DNA of 45,391 bases from Myxococcus xanthus (GCF_013116825.1 NZ_JABFNS010000072.1:1-45391); one strand, 5' to 3'. Positions 25,591 to 34,623 are shown, numbered from the stretch's first letter. The notes: generated from the letters alone by a model not told the origin. Program-made: numbers and translations.

Positions 25591-26850
25591 ATGGGCAGGG
25601 CGCGAGGCAAGAGTGTCATCCTGTTCGCCGCGCTGGTGTGCGCGCTGGTGCTGCCAGCGCAAGCCACCGGCCGCGAGCGAAACCGGCTGTGGGTGGAGTC
25701 ACAGAACCGCGCCCTCCAGAAGCAACGCTCCACGCTGAGCGACATCGCCCGGCGCGCCATGCCCGCCGTGGTGTCCATCACCACGCAGCAGGCCGCCGAC
25801 GTGCAGGCCGTCGCCGCTGGAGAAGAAGCGCAGAAGGGCATCGGCTCCGGCTTCATCATCCATCCGGACGGCTACATCCTCACCAGCGCGCACGTGGTGG
25901 AGGGCGCGGCGGAGGTCATCGTCTCCGTCCTGCACCCGCGCGGCTATGTGGAGGAGTTCGAGGCCATCGTGGTGGGCGAGGACGCCCGCACCGACTGCGC
26001 GCTGCTGAAAATCGCCGCGCCCCGCAAGCTGCCCGTGCTGAAACTGGCCTCCGCGTCGCACGTGCGCTCGGCGGACTGGATTGTCGTCATCGGCAACCCT
26101 TTCGGGCTGGCCCACTCGGTGACGGTGGGCGTGGTCAGCTACATGGGCCGCACGGACGTGACGCCCAACGGGCGCGAAGGCGACTTCGACTACATGCAGA
26201 TGGACGCCTCCATCAACCCGGGCAACTCCGGCGGGCCGGTGTTGGACCTGCACGGTGACGTGGTGGCGGTGGCCAACGCGGTCAACGTCGCGGGCCAGGG
26301 CATCGGCTTCGCCATCCCCATCGACATCGCGAAGACGGTGATTCCGCACCTCAAGTCCCACGGCCGCGTGCGCCGCGGATGGCTGGGCATGAGCGTGCAG
26401 GACTTCTCTCCGGAGGTGGCCGAGGCCTTCAACCTGCGGCGCGGCCGCGGGGTGGTGGTGACGGACATCGTCGAAGGCGGCCCGGCCGAGCGCGCGGGCC
26501 TGCAGGTGGGCGACGTCATCGTCCGCGTGGACCAGCGACGTGTGCGCCGGGCGCATGCGCTGCGCTGGCAGGTGGCCGCCCGGGGTGTGGGCCGCGACGT
26601 GAAGTTCCAGGTCCACCGGCTGGGGCGCCCGATGAAGCTGACCCTGAAGCTGGACGAGATGCCCTCCGAGGAGACGCCCCCTCCCACCGTGGCCAGCACC
26701 GCGCCCGGACGGCACGCGGGGCCCCCTCAGCCGGTGGTGGACGACCTGCTGTCCCCGGTGCCTCGCTCGAAGGGCCGCCGGGCGACTCCGCCCTCCGGGG
26801 AAGCAGCCCCTGGGACGGGGGGTTCTGGACAAGACGCCCCCGCGCCCTGA
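25591..26850 (+). CDS. HtrA/DegP-like periplasmic serine protease with one PDZ domain
   Basis: The 419-residue protein has a signal peptide (SVILFAALVCALVLPAQATG). The trypsin-like domain carries the catalytic triad: His101 (ILTSAHVVEG), Asp135 (DARTDCALLKI) and Ser213 (NPGNSGGPVLDL). One PDZ domain follows at about 255-345 (RRGWLGMSVQDFSPEV, GGPAERAGLQVGDVIVRVD). The last 65 residues are Pro/Gly-rich and disordered. HtrA proteases degrade or refold damaged envelope proteins. With a single PDZ it is closer to DegS or other short HtrA proteins than to DegP, but no membrane anchor beyond the signal peptide is seen. A GGAGGCGGGG ribosome-binding site precedes the ATG. Confidence 0.93.
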   Translation: MGRARGKSVILFAALVCALVLPAQATGRERNRLWVESQNRALQKQRSTLSDIARRAMPAVVSITTQQAADVQAVAAGEEAQKGIGSGFIIHPDGYILTSAHVVEGAAEVIVSVLHPRGYVEEFEAIVVGEDARTDCALLKIAAPRKLPVLKLASASHVRSADWIVVIGNPFGLAHSVTVGVVSYMGRTDVTPNGREGDFDYMQMDASINPGNSGGPVLDLHGDVVAVANAVNVAGQGIGFAIPIDIAKTVIPHLKSHGRVRRGWLGMSVQDFSPEVAEAFNLRRGRGVVVTDIVEGGPAERAGLQVGDVIVRVDQRRVRRAHALRWQVAARGVGRDVKFQVHRLGRPMKLTLKLDEMPSEETPPPTVASTAPGRHAGPPQPVVDDLLSPVPRSKGRRATPPSGEAAPGTGGSGQDAPAP

Positions 26851-26910
26851 AGTCCGGACTGGGCCGTGCTGGACCCTGGTTTCCCGGGCTCCTTGCGTTC
26901 GGGGGTCATG

Positions 26911-26933
26911 GGCGCTAGACAGTGCGCCTTTTT
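26911..26933 (+). terminator. Rho-independent terminator after the HtrA-like gene
   Basis: GGCGC and GCGCC form a 5-bp stem with an 8-nt loop, followed directly by TTTTT. It lies 60 bp after the protease stop and before the small zinc-motif gene, separating the two units. Confidence 0.65.
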
Positions 26934-27004
26934 CCGTACCCTTGCGGCGGGTCCACCTCGGTGTGGCGCCGCGACTTCGCATCGTTTCGCAGGAGAGTTT
27001 CGCA

Positions 27005-27271
27005 ATGGCCGAGGCCCAGACGACCCAGAAGCGCACCAGTTGGCCGCGTTTCGCCAAGAGCAATGGCAAGAAGGCGTGCACCGTGGAGGGCTGCAAGCGC
27101 CCGTACCGCGCCAAGAACTACTGCTACTTCCACTACAAGCAGTGGCGCCAGGGCGACCTGCCGCACAGCCGTTACCGCACCTGCTCCAAGCCGGATTGCC
27201 GCGTGAAGACGTTCAAGGGCGGCCTGTGCGAGAAGCACCACGGCGAGGCCTTCAAGAAGGACGCGGCGTAG
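27005..27271 (+). CDS. Small protein with two C-x4-C-x9-C-x2-H motifs
   Basis: The 88-residue basic protein contains the same cysteine-histidine motif twice with identical spacing: Cys25, Cys30, Cys40, His43 (CTVEGC to CYFH) and Cys60, Cys65, Cys75, His78 (CSKPDC to CEKH). Each probably binds one zinc ion. Similar motifs occur in small DNA- or RNA-associated bacterial and phage proteins, sometimes beside HNH domains, but no nuclease residues are present here. The ATG at 27005 follows a CAGGAGAG ribosome-binding site. It is monocistronic, between a terminator and the convergent methyltransferase gene. The high Lys/Arg content suggests nucleic-acid binding; the role is unknown. Confidence 0.82.
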   Translation: MAEAQTTQKRTSWPRFAKSNGKKACTVEGCKRPYRAKNYCYFHYKQWRQGDLPHSRYRTCSKPDCRVKTFKGGLCEKHHGEAFKKDAA

Positions 27272-27293
27272 ACCGCGACTCGCCGTCGGCGCC

Positions 27294-27326
27294 GGGGCGG
27301 CCTCTTCCTCAGGTAGAGGCGCCCCG
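27294..27326. terminator. Possible bidirectional hairpin between convergent genes
   Basis: GGGGCGGCCTCT pairs with AGAGGCGCCCC, with one unpaired G and a 9-10-nt loop. It covers the gap after the small zinc-motif gene and the last codons of the TrmH-family gene. There is no U-tract, so it is only a candidate. Confidence 0.4.
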
Positions 27327-28040
27327 CGTCACCGCGCGCTCCAGGTGCTTGAAGGCCGTGAGCCACAGCTCCGCCTCGCGCTGGGTCAGCCGCGCACGCA
27401 TCAACGTCTGCTCCAGTTCGTTCAGCACATGCTGCGGCGCCTGCGGGTTGAGGAACTCCGCGCGCAGCATGACGTCCCGCATCCGCTTCGCCAGCGCCCC
27501 CAGCGTGCCCAGCTTCGCGCCCGGCGCCTCCTCCACCGCGGCCGTGGGCGTCAGCCCCTGACGGTGACAGAGGTACAGCAGCACCGCTGACGACTGCGCC
27601 AGGTTCATGGACGGCTGCACCGCCGACGTGGGAATCGCGAGCACGTCCGTGCACCGCGCCAGGTCCTCGTCGGACATGCCCCGCTGCTCGCCGCCGAAGA
27701 CGAGCGCCACGCGCCCGCGCACGCTCTCCTCCGCCAGCCGCTGCATGGCCTCCTCCGGCGTCAGCACGGTGCGTCCCTTGAGCTGGGTACGAGAAGTCGT
27801 GCCCACCGCGTACACGCAGTCCTTCAGCGCTTCGCCCAGGTCGGACGTCACCTCCATGCCCCGCAGGACGAAGTCACTCTTGACCGCGAGACGCTCCGCG
27901 CCCTCGATCGACTTCAGCACCGGCTCGGACAAAATCAGCCGTGAGTAGCCGAAGTTGGCCATGATTCTGGCCACGGCGCCGAGGTTGTCGGTTGAACGCG
28001 TCTGATGAAGGACAACGGTAAGCTGCTCCCCTGGCCGCAT
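27309..28040 (-). CDS. TrmH/SpoU-family RNA 2'-O-methyltransferase (TrmJ-like)
   Basis: The 243-residue protein has the three SPOUT motifs: TRSTDNLGAVARIMANFG (motif 1, with the conserved Asn and Arg), LVFGGEQRGMSD (motif 2) and AIPTSAVQPSMNLAQSSAVLLY (motif 3). These form the trefoil knot that binds S-adenosylmethionine. The length, and a C-terminal helical extension after the knot, fit TrmJ, which methylates ribose 32 of tRNA, better than TrmH or RlmB; this choice is inference. It is monocistronic and divergent from the lipoprotein gene upstream. Confidence 0.88.
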   Translation of the reverse strand: MRPGEQLTVVLHQTRSTDNLGAVARIMANFGYSRLILSEPVLKSIEGAERLAVKSDFVLRGMEVTSDLGEALKDCVYAVGTTSRTQLKGRTVLTPEEAMQRLAEESVRGRVALVFGGEQRGMSDEDLARCTDVLAIPTSAVQPSMNLAQSSAVLLYLCHRQGLTPTAAVEEAPGAKLGTLGALAKRMRDVMLRAEFLNPQAPQHVLNELEQTLMRARLTQREAELWLTAFKHLERAVTRGAST

Positions 28041-28091
28041 GCGCTGAGTTTAGCTGGTTGATCCCGAAGCAGATCGGTATATTCCCGGTTG

Positions 28092-28679
28092 ATGCGTCGC
28101 TGGCTCCCTGGGTTGCTCCTCTCTCTCGTGACGGTCCTCACCGCGTGTGGTGAGGCGGGTGCCCCTGTCCGTGCCACGATGAGCGCGCGGCAGGCCCTCA
28201 CCAACCCACCGGAGTTCCTTGAGTTCGAGGCGCCCTCGACGCGACTGGAGCTCTTCCGCGAGGTGGCCCGGCAGTCCGTCGTCGAGGCCGGGCAGGCAGC
28301 CCAGGCCCTGGTCCTCTTCCCGGTCAGCCATCAGGGCGAGCTGCTCGCCGCGCCGGGCTTTGATCCGAAGATGGACCTGTTCCAGGCGCCCGACGCGGGT
28401 GCGCCACTGGAGCTGGTGTTCGAGTCCGGCGGAGAGCGTTGGCCGGATGACCGTCGCGAGGGCCTTCAGGGCCTCTCCGAGCGCGAAGCCGCCGAGTTGG
28501 TGGCCCGCACGCTGCTCGCCCACTGGGGCATCGCGCCGAACAGCGCGGTCCAGGTGGACCGGGCGTCGGGCGCGCCTTACGCGGTCGCTTACGTGGACGG
28601 AATCCTGCGCATCAACCCAGCTTTCCTCTACCTGGCAGCAGCGTTCGGTCCTTCTTCCCTGCCCGCTTCGCTCCAGTAG
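28092..28679 (+). CDS. Predicted lipoprotein of unknown function
   Basis: The 195-residue product has a lipoprotein signal with the lipobox LTAC (Cys at residue 19). The mature part contains a helical segment (RLELFREVARQSVVEAGQAAQ), beta-rich sequence, and a region (SEREAAELVARTLLAHWGI, then VQVDRASGAPYAVAYVDGILRINP) with no motif I recognise. The start is ATG 28092; a TTG three bases upstream is less likely. It is followed by a strong hairpin and then purC. Confidence 0.75.
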   Translation: MRRWLPGLLLSLVTVLTACGEAGAPVRATMSARQALTNPPEFLEFEAPSTRLELFREVARQSVVEAGQAAQALVLFPVSHQGELLAAPGFDPKMDLFQAPDAGAPLELVFESGGERWPDDRREGLQGLSEREAAELVARTLLAHWGIAPNSAVQVDRASGAPYAVAYVDGILRINPAFLYLAAAFGPSSLPASLQ

Positions 28680-28698
28680 AGTCGCGCGCCTCAAGTCA

Positions 28699-28739
28699 GG
28701 CCCCGTTTCCTCTCGCCCTTCCCGCGAGAGAGAGGGGCC
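28699..28739 (+). terminator. Strong hairpin between the lipoprotein gene and purC
   Basis: Outer arms GGCCCC/GGGGCC and inner arms CTCTCGC/GCGAGAG form a 13-bp stem with an internal loop. It begins 20 bp after the lipoprotein stop and ends just before the GAGG ribosome-binding site of purC (28742-28745). No U-tract follows. It could terminate the upstream gene or control purC translation by masking its start. Confidence 0.5.
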
Positions 28740-28750
28740 GCGAGGCGACA

Positions 28751-29710
28751 GTGAATACCTCCGCACTTCACGCGCAGCTTCCCCTCACCCTCCATCAGAC
28801 GGACCTGCCCGCGCTCGGCCAGCACTACCGTGGCAAGGTTCGCGAGACGTACCGGCAGGATGACCGGCTCATCCTGGTGACGACGGACCGGCTGTCCGCG
28901 TTCGACCACATCCTCACCACCATCCCCTTCAAGGGCGAGGTGCTCAACCGGCTGGCCGCGTTCTGGTTCGAGCGCACGAAGCACATCGTCCCCAATCACG
29001 TGCTGGACGTGCCCGACGCCAACGTCACCGTGGCGCGTGCCTGTCAGCCCTTCGCCGTGGAAGTGGTGGTGCGCGGCTACCTCACCGGCAGCCTCTGGCG
29101 CGACTACCAGAAGGGCACGCACACCGCCTACGGCCTGCCCTTCCCGGACGGCCTGCGCAAGGACGAGGCCTTCCCCGCCCCCCTCATCACCCCGTCCACC
29201 AAGGCGGAGTACGGCCTGCACGACGAGCCCATCTCCGAGAAGGAGCTTCTGGCGCGGGGGCTGGCCACGCCGCGTGACTGGGCGCGCATCTCCGAGGCAG
29301 CGCTGGGCCTCTTCGCCGAAGGGCAGAAGTGGGCGCGCTCGCGCGGCCTCATCCTCGTGGATACCAAGTACGAGTTCGGCAAGGTGGGCGACACGCTCTA
29401 CGTCATCGACGAGATGCACACCCCGGACTCCAGCCGCTACTGGGTGGCCGACGAGTACGAGGCGCGCTTCGCGAAGGGCGAGGACCAGCGCATGCTGGAC
29501 AAGGAGAACATCCGCCAGTGGCTCATCCGCGAGCGGAACTTCTCGGGCCAGGGCACGCCGCCGCCCATCCCTGACGACGTGCGCGTGGACCTGGCCGCCA
29601 AGTACGTGGCGGCGTACGAGCACATCACCGGCACCACGCTGACGCTGGAGCCAGGTGACGTGAAGACCCGCATCGAGCGCAACCTGCGCGAGAAGGGCTA
29701 CCTGAAGTAG
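28751..29710 (+). CDS. purC: Phosphoribosylaminoimidazole-succinocarboxamide (SAICAR) synthase
   Basis: The 319-residue enzyme joins CAIR and aspartate using ATP to give SAICAR, a step in de novo purine synthesis in the cytoplasm. Family signatures are YRGKVRETY near the N-terminus, TTDRLSAFD, the VVVRGYLTGSLWRDYQKG segment, and the C-terminal IDEMHTPDSSRYW motif. Its length matches the longer form of PurC, about 300 residues. The start is GTG 28751, with GAGG five bases upstream. It converges with purB, which acts on the product of this enzyme in the next step. Confidence 0.97.
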   Translation: MNTSALHAQLPLTLHQTDLPALGQHYRGKVRETYRQDDRLILVTTDRLSAFDHILTTIPFKGEVLNRLAAFWFERTKHIVPNHVLDVPDANVTVARACQPFAVEVVVRGYLTGSLWRDYQKGTHTAYGLPFPDGLRKDEAFPAPLITPSTKAEYGLHDEPISEKELLARGLATPRDWARISEAALGLFAEGQKWARSRGLILVDTKYEFGKVGDTLYVIDEMHTPDSSRYWVADEYEARFAKGEDQRMLDKENIRQWLIRERNFSGQGTPPPIPDDVRVDLAAKYVAAYEHITGTTLTLEPGDVKTRIERNLREKGYLK

Positions 29711-29725
29711 CCCTCCTCCATCATC

Positions 29726-29738
29726 GGCACGGAGTGCC
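29726..29738. terminator. Small hairpin between purC and purB
   Basis: GGCAC-GGA-GTGCC lies in the 27-bp gap between the convergent stops and reaches the last base of the purB stop codon. The stem is only 5 bp, so its role as a terminator is uncertain. Confidence 0.3.
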
Positions 29739-31051
29739 TACGCGCTCCGGCCGAACACGCGCTGGAAGACGTCGTCCATGTGGCGCGTGTGGTAGCCCGG
29801 GGAGAAGCAGTCGGAAATCTCCTCGGGCGTCATCATCTTCCGCAGGTCCTCGTCCGCGAGCAGGGCCTGCCGGAAGTCGAGTCCTTCCTCGTACAGCTTC
29901 ATCGCGTTGCGCTGGACGATGACGTACGCGGCCTGCCGGTCCATGCCCTTGCGCGCCAGCTCCAGCAGGAGGCGCTGCGAGTTCACCACGCCGCCCAGCA
30001 GCTCCAGGTTCTTCTTCATCTGCTCCGGGTAGACGCGCAGGTCCTCCATCAGCCGCGCGAAGCGGATGAGCATGAAGTCCGCGAGGATGGTGGCGTCCGG
30101 GCCGATGACGCGCTCCACCGAGGAGTGGGAGATGTCCCGCTCATGCCACAGCGCCACGTCCTCCATGGCGCTCACCGCGTAGCCGCGCAGCAGGCGCGCC
30201 AGGCCGGTGAGGTTCTCCGACAGAATCGGGTTGCGCTTGTGCGGCATGGCGCTGGAGCCCTTCTGTCCCGCGGTGAAGGGCTCCTCCGCCTCACGCACCT
30301 CGGTGCGCTGGAGGTGGCGAATCTCCACGGCGAACTTCTCGATGCTCGAGCCCAGCAGCGCCAGCGCGGTGAAGAACTCCGCGTGCCTGTCTCGCTGCAC
30401 CACCTGGCTGGAGGCCGGCGCGGGCTTGAGGCCCAGCTTGCGGCAGACGTGCTCCTCCACCGCGGGCGGCAGGTGCGCGAAGGTGCCCACCGCGCCGGAG
30501 ATCTTCCCCACGGCGATGACGTCCCGCGCGTGCTCCAGGCGCGTCCGGGCACGGCGCAGCTCGTCGTACCAGATGGCCAGCTTGTGGCCGAAGGTGATGG
30601 GCTCCGCGTGGATGCCGTGGCTGCGGCCCATCTGCAGCGTGTGCTTGTGCTCGAAGGCGCGCTTCTCCACCGCGGCCATGACGCGGTCCACATCCTTCAG
30701 GATGAGGTCCACCGCGTCACGCAAGGTGAGCGCCAGCGACGTGTCCAGGACGTCCGACGACGTCATGCCCAGGTGCAGCCAGCGCGCGCTGGGCCCCACC
30801 CGCTCTTCCATGAAGGTGAGGAACGCGATGACGTCGTGCTTGGTGGTGCGCTCAATCTCCTCGATTTTCGCCGCATCCTCGGGCGTGAAGTCTCCGGCGC
30901 GAGCCAGACAATCCTGCAGCGCCTCGCGGGGCGCCAGCCCGGCCTCCACCATGCCCTCCAGGGCGGCGAGCTCCACGTCGCGCCAACGGCTGTAACGGGC
31001 CTCGTCGGACCAGAGGGAGGACATCTCCTGACGGCTGTATCGCGGAATCAC
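29738..31051 (-). CDS. purB: Adenylosuccinate lyase
   Basis: The 437-residue enzyme releases fumarate from SAICAR and from adenylosuccinate, two steps of purine synthesis. The fumarase/aspartase-family signature [11 protein letters not shown] lies near residue 270, and the conserved TSSDVLDTS and [12 protein letters not shown] segments, with the catalytic His, are present. Length is normal for the family. Its ATG overlaps the stop of the preceding substrate-binding protein gene by four bases (ATGA), so it is translated as the third gene of a coupled set led by the kinase-FGE gene. That grouping is unusual for a purine gene and is probably about expression rather than function. Confidence 0.97.
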   Translation of the reverse strand: MIPRYSRQEMSSLWSDEARYSRWRDVELAALEGMVEAGLAPREALQDCLARAGDFTPEDAAKIEEIERTTKHDVIAFLTFMEERVGPSARWLHLGMTSSDVLDTSLALTLRDAVDLILKDVDRVMAAVEKRAFEHKHTLQMGRSHGIHAEPITFGHKLAIWYDELRRARTRLEHARDVIAVGKISGAVGTFAHLPPAVEEHVCRKLGLKPAPASSQVVQRDRHAEFFTALALLGSSIEKFAVEIRHLQRTEVREAEEPFTAGQKGSSAMPHKRNPILSENLTGLARLLRGYAVSAMEDVALWHERDISHSSVERVIGPDATILADFMLIRFARLMEDLRVYPEQMKKNLELLGGVVNSQRLLLELARKGMDRQAAYVIVQRNAMKLYEEGLDFRQALLADEDLRKMMTPEEISDCFSPGYHTRHMDDVFQRVFGRSA

Positions 31052-31992
31052 TCGTAGACCTTCACGGCAAAGTCCCGCCGCGCCGCGAGCCGGAGGAGTT
31101 CCAGCACGGCGTCGGAGGACGGACCCAACTTCCTGGCGGCGGTGAGATTGAGAGACAAGTCCAACCCCTCAGGCTGAACCACCGCCAGCGCTCCTGGATT
31201 CACCTTCTCGTGGATGATGCGGTTGGCCAGCCGCCCGGCCTGCTGGCCGATGGCCGTGGGACTGGGCGAGAGCGCCAACGTGGCCCCTTCCTTCACCTGG
31301 CTGGGCGTTAGCGCGGCCAACGGCACCCGGTGCGCCGCCGCGAAGGCGATGAGCGCCTGGACGACCGCCGCGTTGCCCACCGTCTTGTCCGCCACCATCA
31401 GCAGCGCGTCCACCTTGCCCACCGCGCCGTCCAACGCCTTCTCCGCCCGGCCCCCCGCCTCCAACTCCAGCGGGAGGATGGACATGCCTCTCGAGGCCGC
31501 CGCCGCGCGGGCCTGCGTCACCGTCCCCGCGGAGAACCGCGGGTCATGCAGGATGCCCACGCGCTTCACCTTCGGCGACACGGCCTTCAACGCCTCCAGC
31601 TCCGGCCCCATGTCGCTGGTGAGGGAGATGCCGGTGACGTTGGCGCCATCCAGGCCGTACTTCTCGTAGTAGGGCACCATGGCGAAGAGGACGGGAACGT
31701 CCTCGCCCAGCGAGCGCCGTGCGGCGTTGGCGGCCAGGGGCCCCAGGGCCAGCACCAGCGCGGGCTTCTGCTCCGCCAGCTTCTTGAAGAGCCGCGCGGC
31801 CGCGCCCGCGCTTTCGTCCAGCATGACCTCCTGCACCTCGGCCCGGGCCTCCGCCGCGAAGCCGGCGATGACGGAGGCATACGGCGCCAGGTGGGCGGAC
31901 TTCACCGCCACCACGCGGGGACGGGCTGGCTGCTGCGCCACGACCGCCGCCGGCAGCAGCGCGACGAGGAGCGCGGCGACGCAGCCCTTCAT
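31048..31992 (-). CDS. ABC-transporter-type substrate-binding protein (DUF534/TrpX-like)
   Basis: The 314-residue product has a signal peptide (MKGCVAALLVALLPAAVVAQ) and a two-lobe periplasmic-binding-protein fold of the type found in the ABC sugar/tryptophan-binding family PF04392: ALGPLAANAAR, PVLFAMVPYYEKYGL, NVTGISLTSD, VKRVGILHDPRFS, and KTVGNAAVVQALIAFAAAHRVPLAA. No permease or ATPase gene lies beside it, so it may act as an isolated sensor-like lipid- or solute-binding protein. ATGA overlaps join it to the kinase gene upstream and to purB downstream. The ligand cannot be told from sequence. Confidence 0.85.
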   Translation of the reverse strand: MKGCVAALLVALLPAAVVAQQPARPRVVAVKSAHLAPYASVIAGFAAEARAEVQEVMLDESAGAAARLFKKLAEQKPALVLALGPLAANAARRSLGEDVPVLFAMVPYYEKYGLDGANVTGISLTSDMGPELEALKAVSPKVKRVGILHDPRFSAGTVTQARAAAASRGMSILPLELEAGGRAEKALDGAVGKVDALLMVADKTVGNAAVVQALIAFAAAHRVPLAALTPSQVKEGATLALSPSPTAIGQQAGRLANRIIHEKVNPGALAVVQPEGLDLSLNLTAARKLGPSSDAVLELLRLAARRDFAVKVYE

Positions 31993-34514
31993 TGCCGCAC
32001 GCTCGCGCAGCAGCGGAAGCCCACCGCGTTCGAGCGCACGGTGGGCACGCCGTTGCTCCGCGCCGAGCAACGTGACGCCGGGTCCGGCTGGTCGAAGGCG
32101 CCGCCCTTCAGCGCGTAGGCCTGGGCGCCGACGCGGGTGGCCGTCCACTCCGCCGCGTTGCCCGCCAGGTCCATCACCGCGTAGCCCGACTTGCAGCGCT
32201 CGAAGCGCCCGGAGGCCGCCAGTCCACCCGGGCTCGCCGCGGTGTTGCACGCGCCCACGGCCTGCTCCTCGCCGAAGGGGAACCGCGAGTTGCCGGGGCC
32301 CTTGCACGCCTTCTCCCATTCCTCTTCCGTGCAGAGCCGCTTGCCCTCGCGCTCGCACGCTCCCCGCGCCTCTTCCCAGGCCACGGCCACCTTCGGCATC
32401 GCGCCAGCCCGGTTGGGGAATTCGTACTCATCCACGCAGAACGAAGACACCTGGATGCTCGCGACGGGGCGCTCGTCCGGGCTGGCCAGTGCGTCGTCGT
32501 CGCTCCGGCCCATCTTGAAGGCTCCGCCACTCACCAGCCGCATGCCCGCGGGACAGCCGCCCACGGGCGCCGCCAGCGCCGCCGCACCACCGGGCCCGGC
32601 AACAGGCGCTGTCCCCTGCCCTCTGGATTTCTGCAGCGCCTTGATGGCCAGGAAGCCCCCGCCCGCGCCCAACGCCAGGCAGCCGAGGACGAGCAACACC
32701 AACCTCAACATGGAACGCTGGGGCTTCGCCGCGCGCGTGGCGGACCTGGTGAGCACCGCTCCGCGAGGCGCGGCGCGAGGACTGGAGACTTCCGACGGTT
32801 CGCTCCGCTTCGCGCCGGAACGAGCGCCCGAGTCAGGCGCCTCCGAACCCCGGCGGCGGGTGCGAACACCTGAGTCCTCGGAGGCACGGCCGCGAGCACG
32901 GCTGCCGGTGTCCTCTGCGCCGCCTTCCCGCGAACGAGACGACGCCTCGTCCTGCGCGCCGTCGCGAGCACGCGACCGGGAACGGCCTACCGCGGGCGCG
33001 GCGTCCAGCGTGGGCGCGGCGGGGCGGCCCGCGGGCACCGCTGGCGCCTCGTCCAGGGTCATCGCAGCGGAGCGGCCATCCGTCACCGCGGGGGCATCCA
33101 CCTGCGTGGGCGCCGTGGAGCGGCTCAGCGCGGCCTCGGACGCGGCGCCACGCTCACTGGTGTCCTCGGAATCCTTCCGCGCTGGCGCGGCGCGAGCGGG
33201 TACGGGCGAAGACGACGCGGGCCGCGAAGCAGTGCCCTGTGCCGGGGGAGCCGCCTTCGCGGCGACGACGGGCGGCGCGATGAAGGGCAGCGCCTGCTCC
33301 GTGAGGTGCTGCGGCGCGGGCGAGGCCACGGGCTTGCCCCGTCCCATGATGGCGGCCAGCGACGCCGCGTCCAGCGGCTGCGTGGCATCCACCGGCGGCG
33401 GCAGGTCCGGAATGGGCGCGGGCGGCTTGGGCGCGGCGACACCGGGCGGCGGAGGCAGGTCCTCCTCCTTCACGGCCGGGAGCATGCCCGTGGGCACCGG
33501 GGGCGGTGGCCTCGCCGCCTGCCTCGCGGTGTTCGCGGCCGACGAGCCCGGAGGCGCCGGGAGGCTCCGCGCGCGCGCCACCACCGCTGCCGGCGTGCGC
33601 GCCAGGATGTTCGAGAACTCGGTGAGGAACTCGCCCGCCGTCTTCGGACGGGCCAGCGGGTTGAAGTTGAGCGCGCGCCGGTACAGGGCCTCGATGGAGG
33701 TCGGCAGGTCCGGGTGGTGCATCGTCAGACCGGGGATGACGCCGTCCTCGGGCACGAGCCCGGTGAGCATCTCCCCCACGATGGCCGCGAGCGAGTACAC
33801 GTCCATGCGCGTGTCCAGCTCACCCCCGCCCACGTACTCCGGCGCGATGTAGACGTCCGCGCGCTGCCCCTTCTGCGCCTGCACGAAGGGCAGGTGCGGC
33901 ACGGCCAGGCCCAGGCCGTAGTCCGTCACCTTGAGCAGGTCTGGCAGGACGATGACGTTCTCCGGCTTGACGTCGGAGTGCGGTCCGAAGCGGTGCGCCG
34001 CGTCCAGGGCCGCCGCCATCTGCGCCAGCAGCGGCTCCACTTCCTTCAGCGAGAAGAGCTGCCCCCGCGCGGTGCGCTGCTCCATCATCCGGCGCAGCGT
34101 CATGCCCTCCAGCAACTGCATGGTGATGAAGGGCCGGTCCCCGTCCACGCCCTCCTCGTACACGCGCAGGAGGTTCGGATGATTGAGCTTCTTGGCCACG
34201 CGCATGGACAGCGCGAACTGCATGCGCTCCTCGGGCTGCTGCACCAGGCGCGGGTGCACCGCCTTGAGCGCCACTTCGACGTCAATCTCCTCGTCCTGGG
34301 CTCGGAAGACGAAGCCCATGGGCCCGGAGCCCACCACGTCCCGGATGGCGTAGCGGCCGGCGACGACGTCCCCTGGCTTGTAGGGTGCGCCGTCCGCGCC
34401 GCGCCGGCGAGGCGCCCCGGCGGGGGGACGCGCCGAGGCATCGTGCTTCAGCCCACAGGTGGGGCAGGTGTCTTGGGAGGCAGGAACGAGGCTGCCGCAG
34501 CGGTAGCAGAGCAA
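31989..34514 (-). CDS. Membrane Ser/Thr protein kinase fused to a formylglycine-generating-enzyme-like domain
   Basis: The 841-residue protein has an N-terminal zinc ribbon (Cys3, Cys6, Cys17, Cys20) and a kinase domain at about 50-305. A long Pro/Ala/Arg-rich linker follows, then one membrane segment near 601-625, and a C-terminal FGE-sulfatase domain (about 645-838). In the kinase the Lys of VALK (84) and the catalytic Asp are present, but HRD reads HSD (179-181) and DFG reads DYG (198-200), so activity is probable but not certain. The C-terminal domain has LVSGGAFKMGRS, DLAGNAAEWTA and RSNAVGFRC. RCSARS keeps one active-site cysteine of FGE, while the position of its partner is taken by other residues. 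It may therefore sense ligand rather than make formylglycine. The start is TTG 34514, with only a distant ribosome-binding site. Confidence 0.88.
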   Translation of the reverse strand: MLCYRCGSLVPASQDTCPTCGLKHDASARPPAGAPRRRGADGAPYKPGDVVAGRYAIRDVVGSGPMGFVFRAQDEEIDVEVALKAVHPRLVQQPEERMQFALSMRVAKKLNHPNLLRVYEEGVDGDRPFITMQLLEGMTLRRMMEQRTARGQLFSLKEVEPLLAQMAAALDAAHRFGPHSDVKPENVIVLPDLLKVTDYGLGLAVPHLPFVQAQKGQRADVYIAPEYVGGGELDTRMDVYSLAAIVGEMLTGLVPEDGVIPGLTMHHPDLPTSIEALYRRALNFNPLARPKTAGEFLTEFSNILARTPAAVVARARSLPAPPGSSAANTARQAARPPPPVPTGMLPAVKEEDLPPPPGVAAPKPPAPIPDLPPPVDATQPLDAASLAAIMGRGKPVASPAPQHLTEQALPFIAPPVVAAKAAPPAQGTASRPASSSPVPARAAPARKDSEDTSERGAASEAALSRSTAPTQVDAPAVTDGRSAAMTLDEAPAVPAGRPAAPTLDAAPAVGRSRSRARDGAQDEASSRSREGGAEDTGSRARGRASEDSGVRTRRRGSEAPDSGARSGAKRSEPSEVSSPRAAPRGAVLTRSATRAAKPQRSMLRLVLLVLGCLALGAGGGFLAIKALQKSRGQGTAPVAGPGGAAALAAPVGGCPAGMRLVSGGAFKMGRSDDDALASPDERPVASIQVSSFCVDEYEFPNRAGAMPKVAVAWEEARGACEREGKRLCTEEEWEKACKGPGNSRFPFGEEQAVGACNTAASPGGLAASGRFERCKSGYAVMDLAGNAAEWTATRVGAQAYALKGGAFDQPDPASRCSARSNGVPTVRSNAVGFRCCASVRQ

Positions 34515-34623
34515 AGCTGGCGTACTCCAGGAGGCAGTCGGGGGGCCACCTCGGGGGAAGGCCCAGCCTCTTATTCTGCACGCTCCCCTGTCATCAAGGA
34601 ACGCCGAGCGAGGAAGTCAGCAA

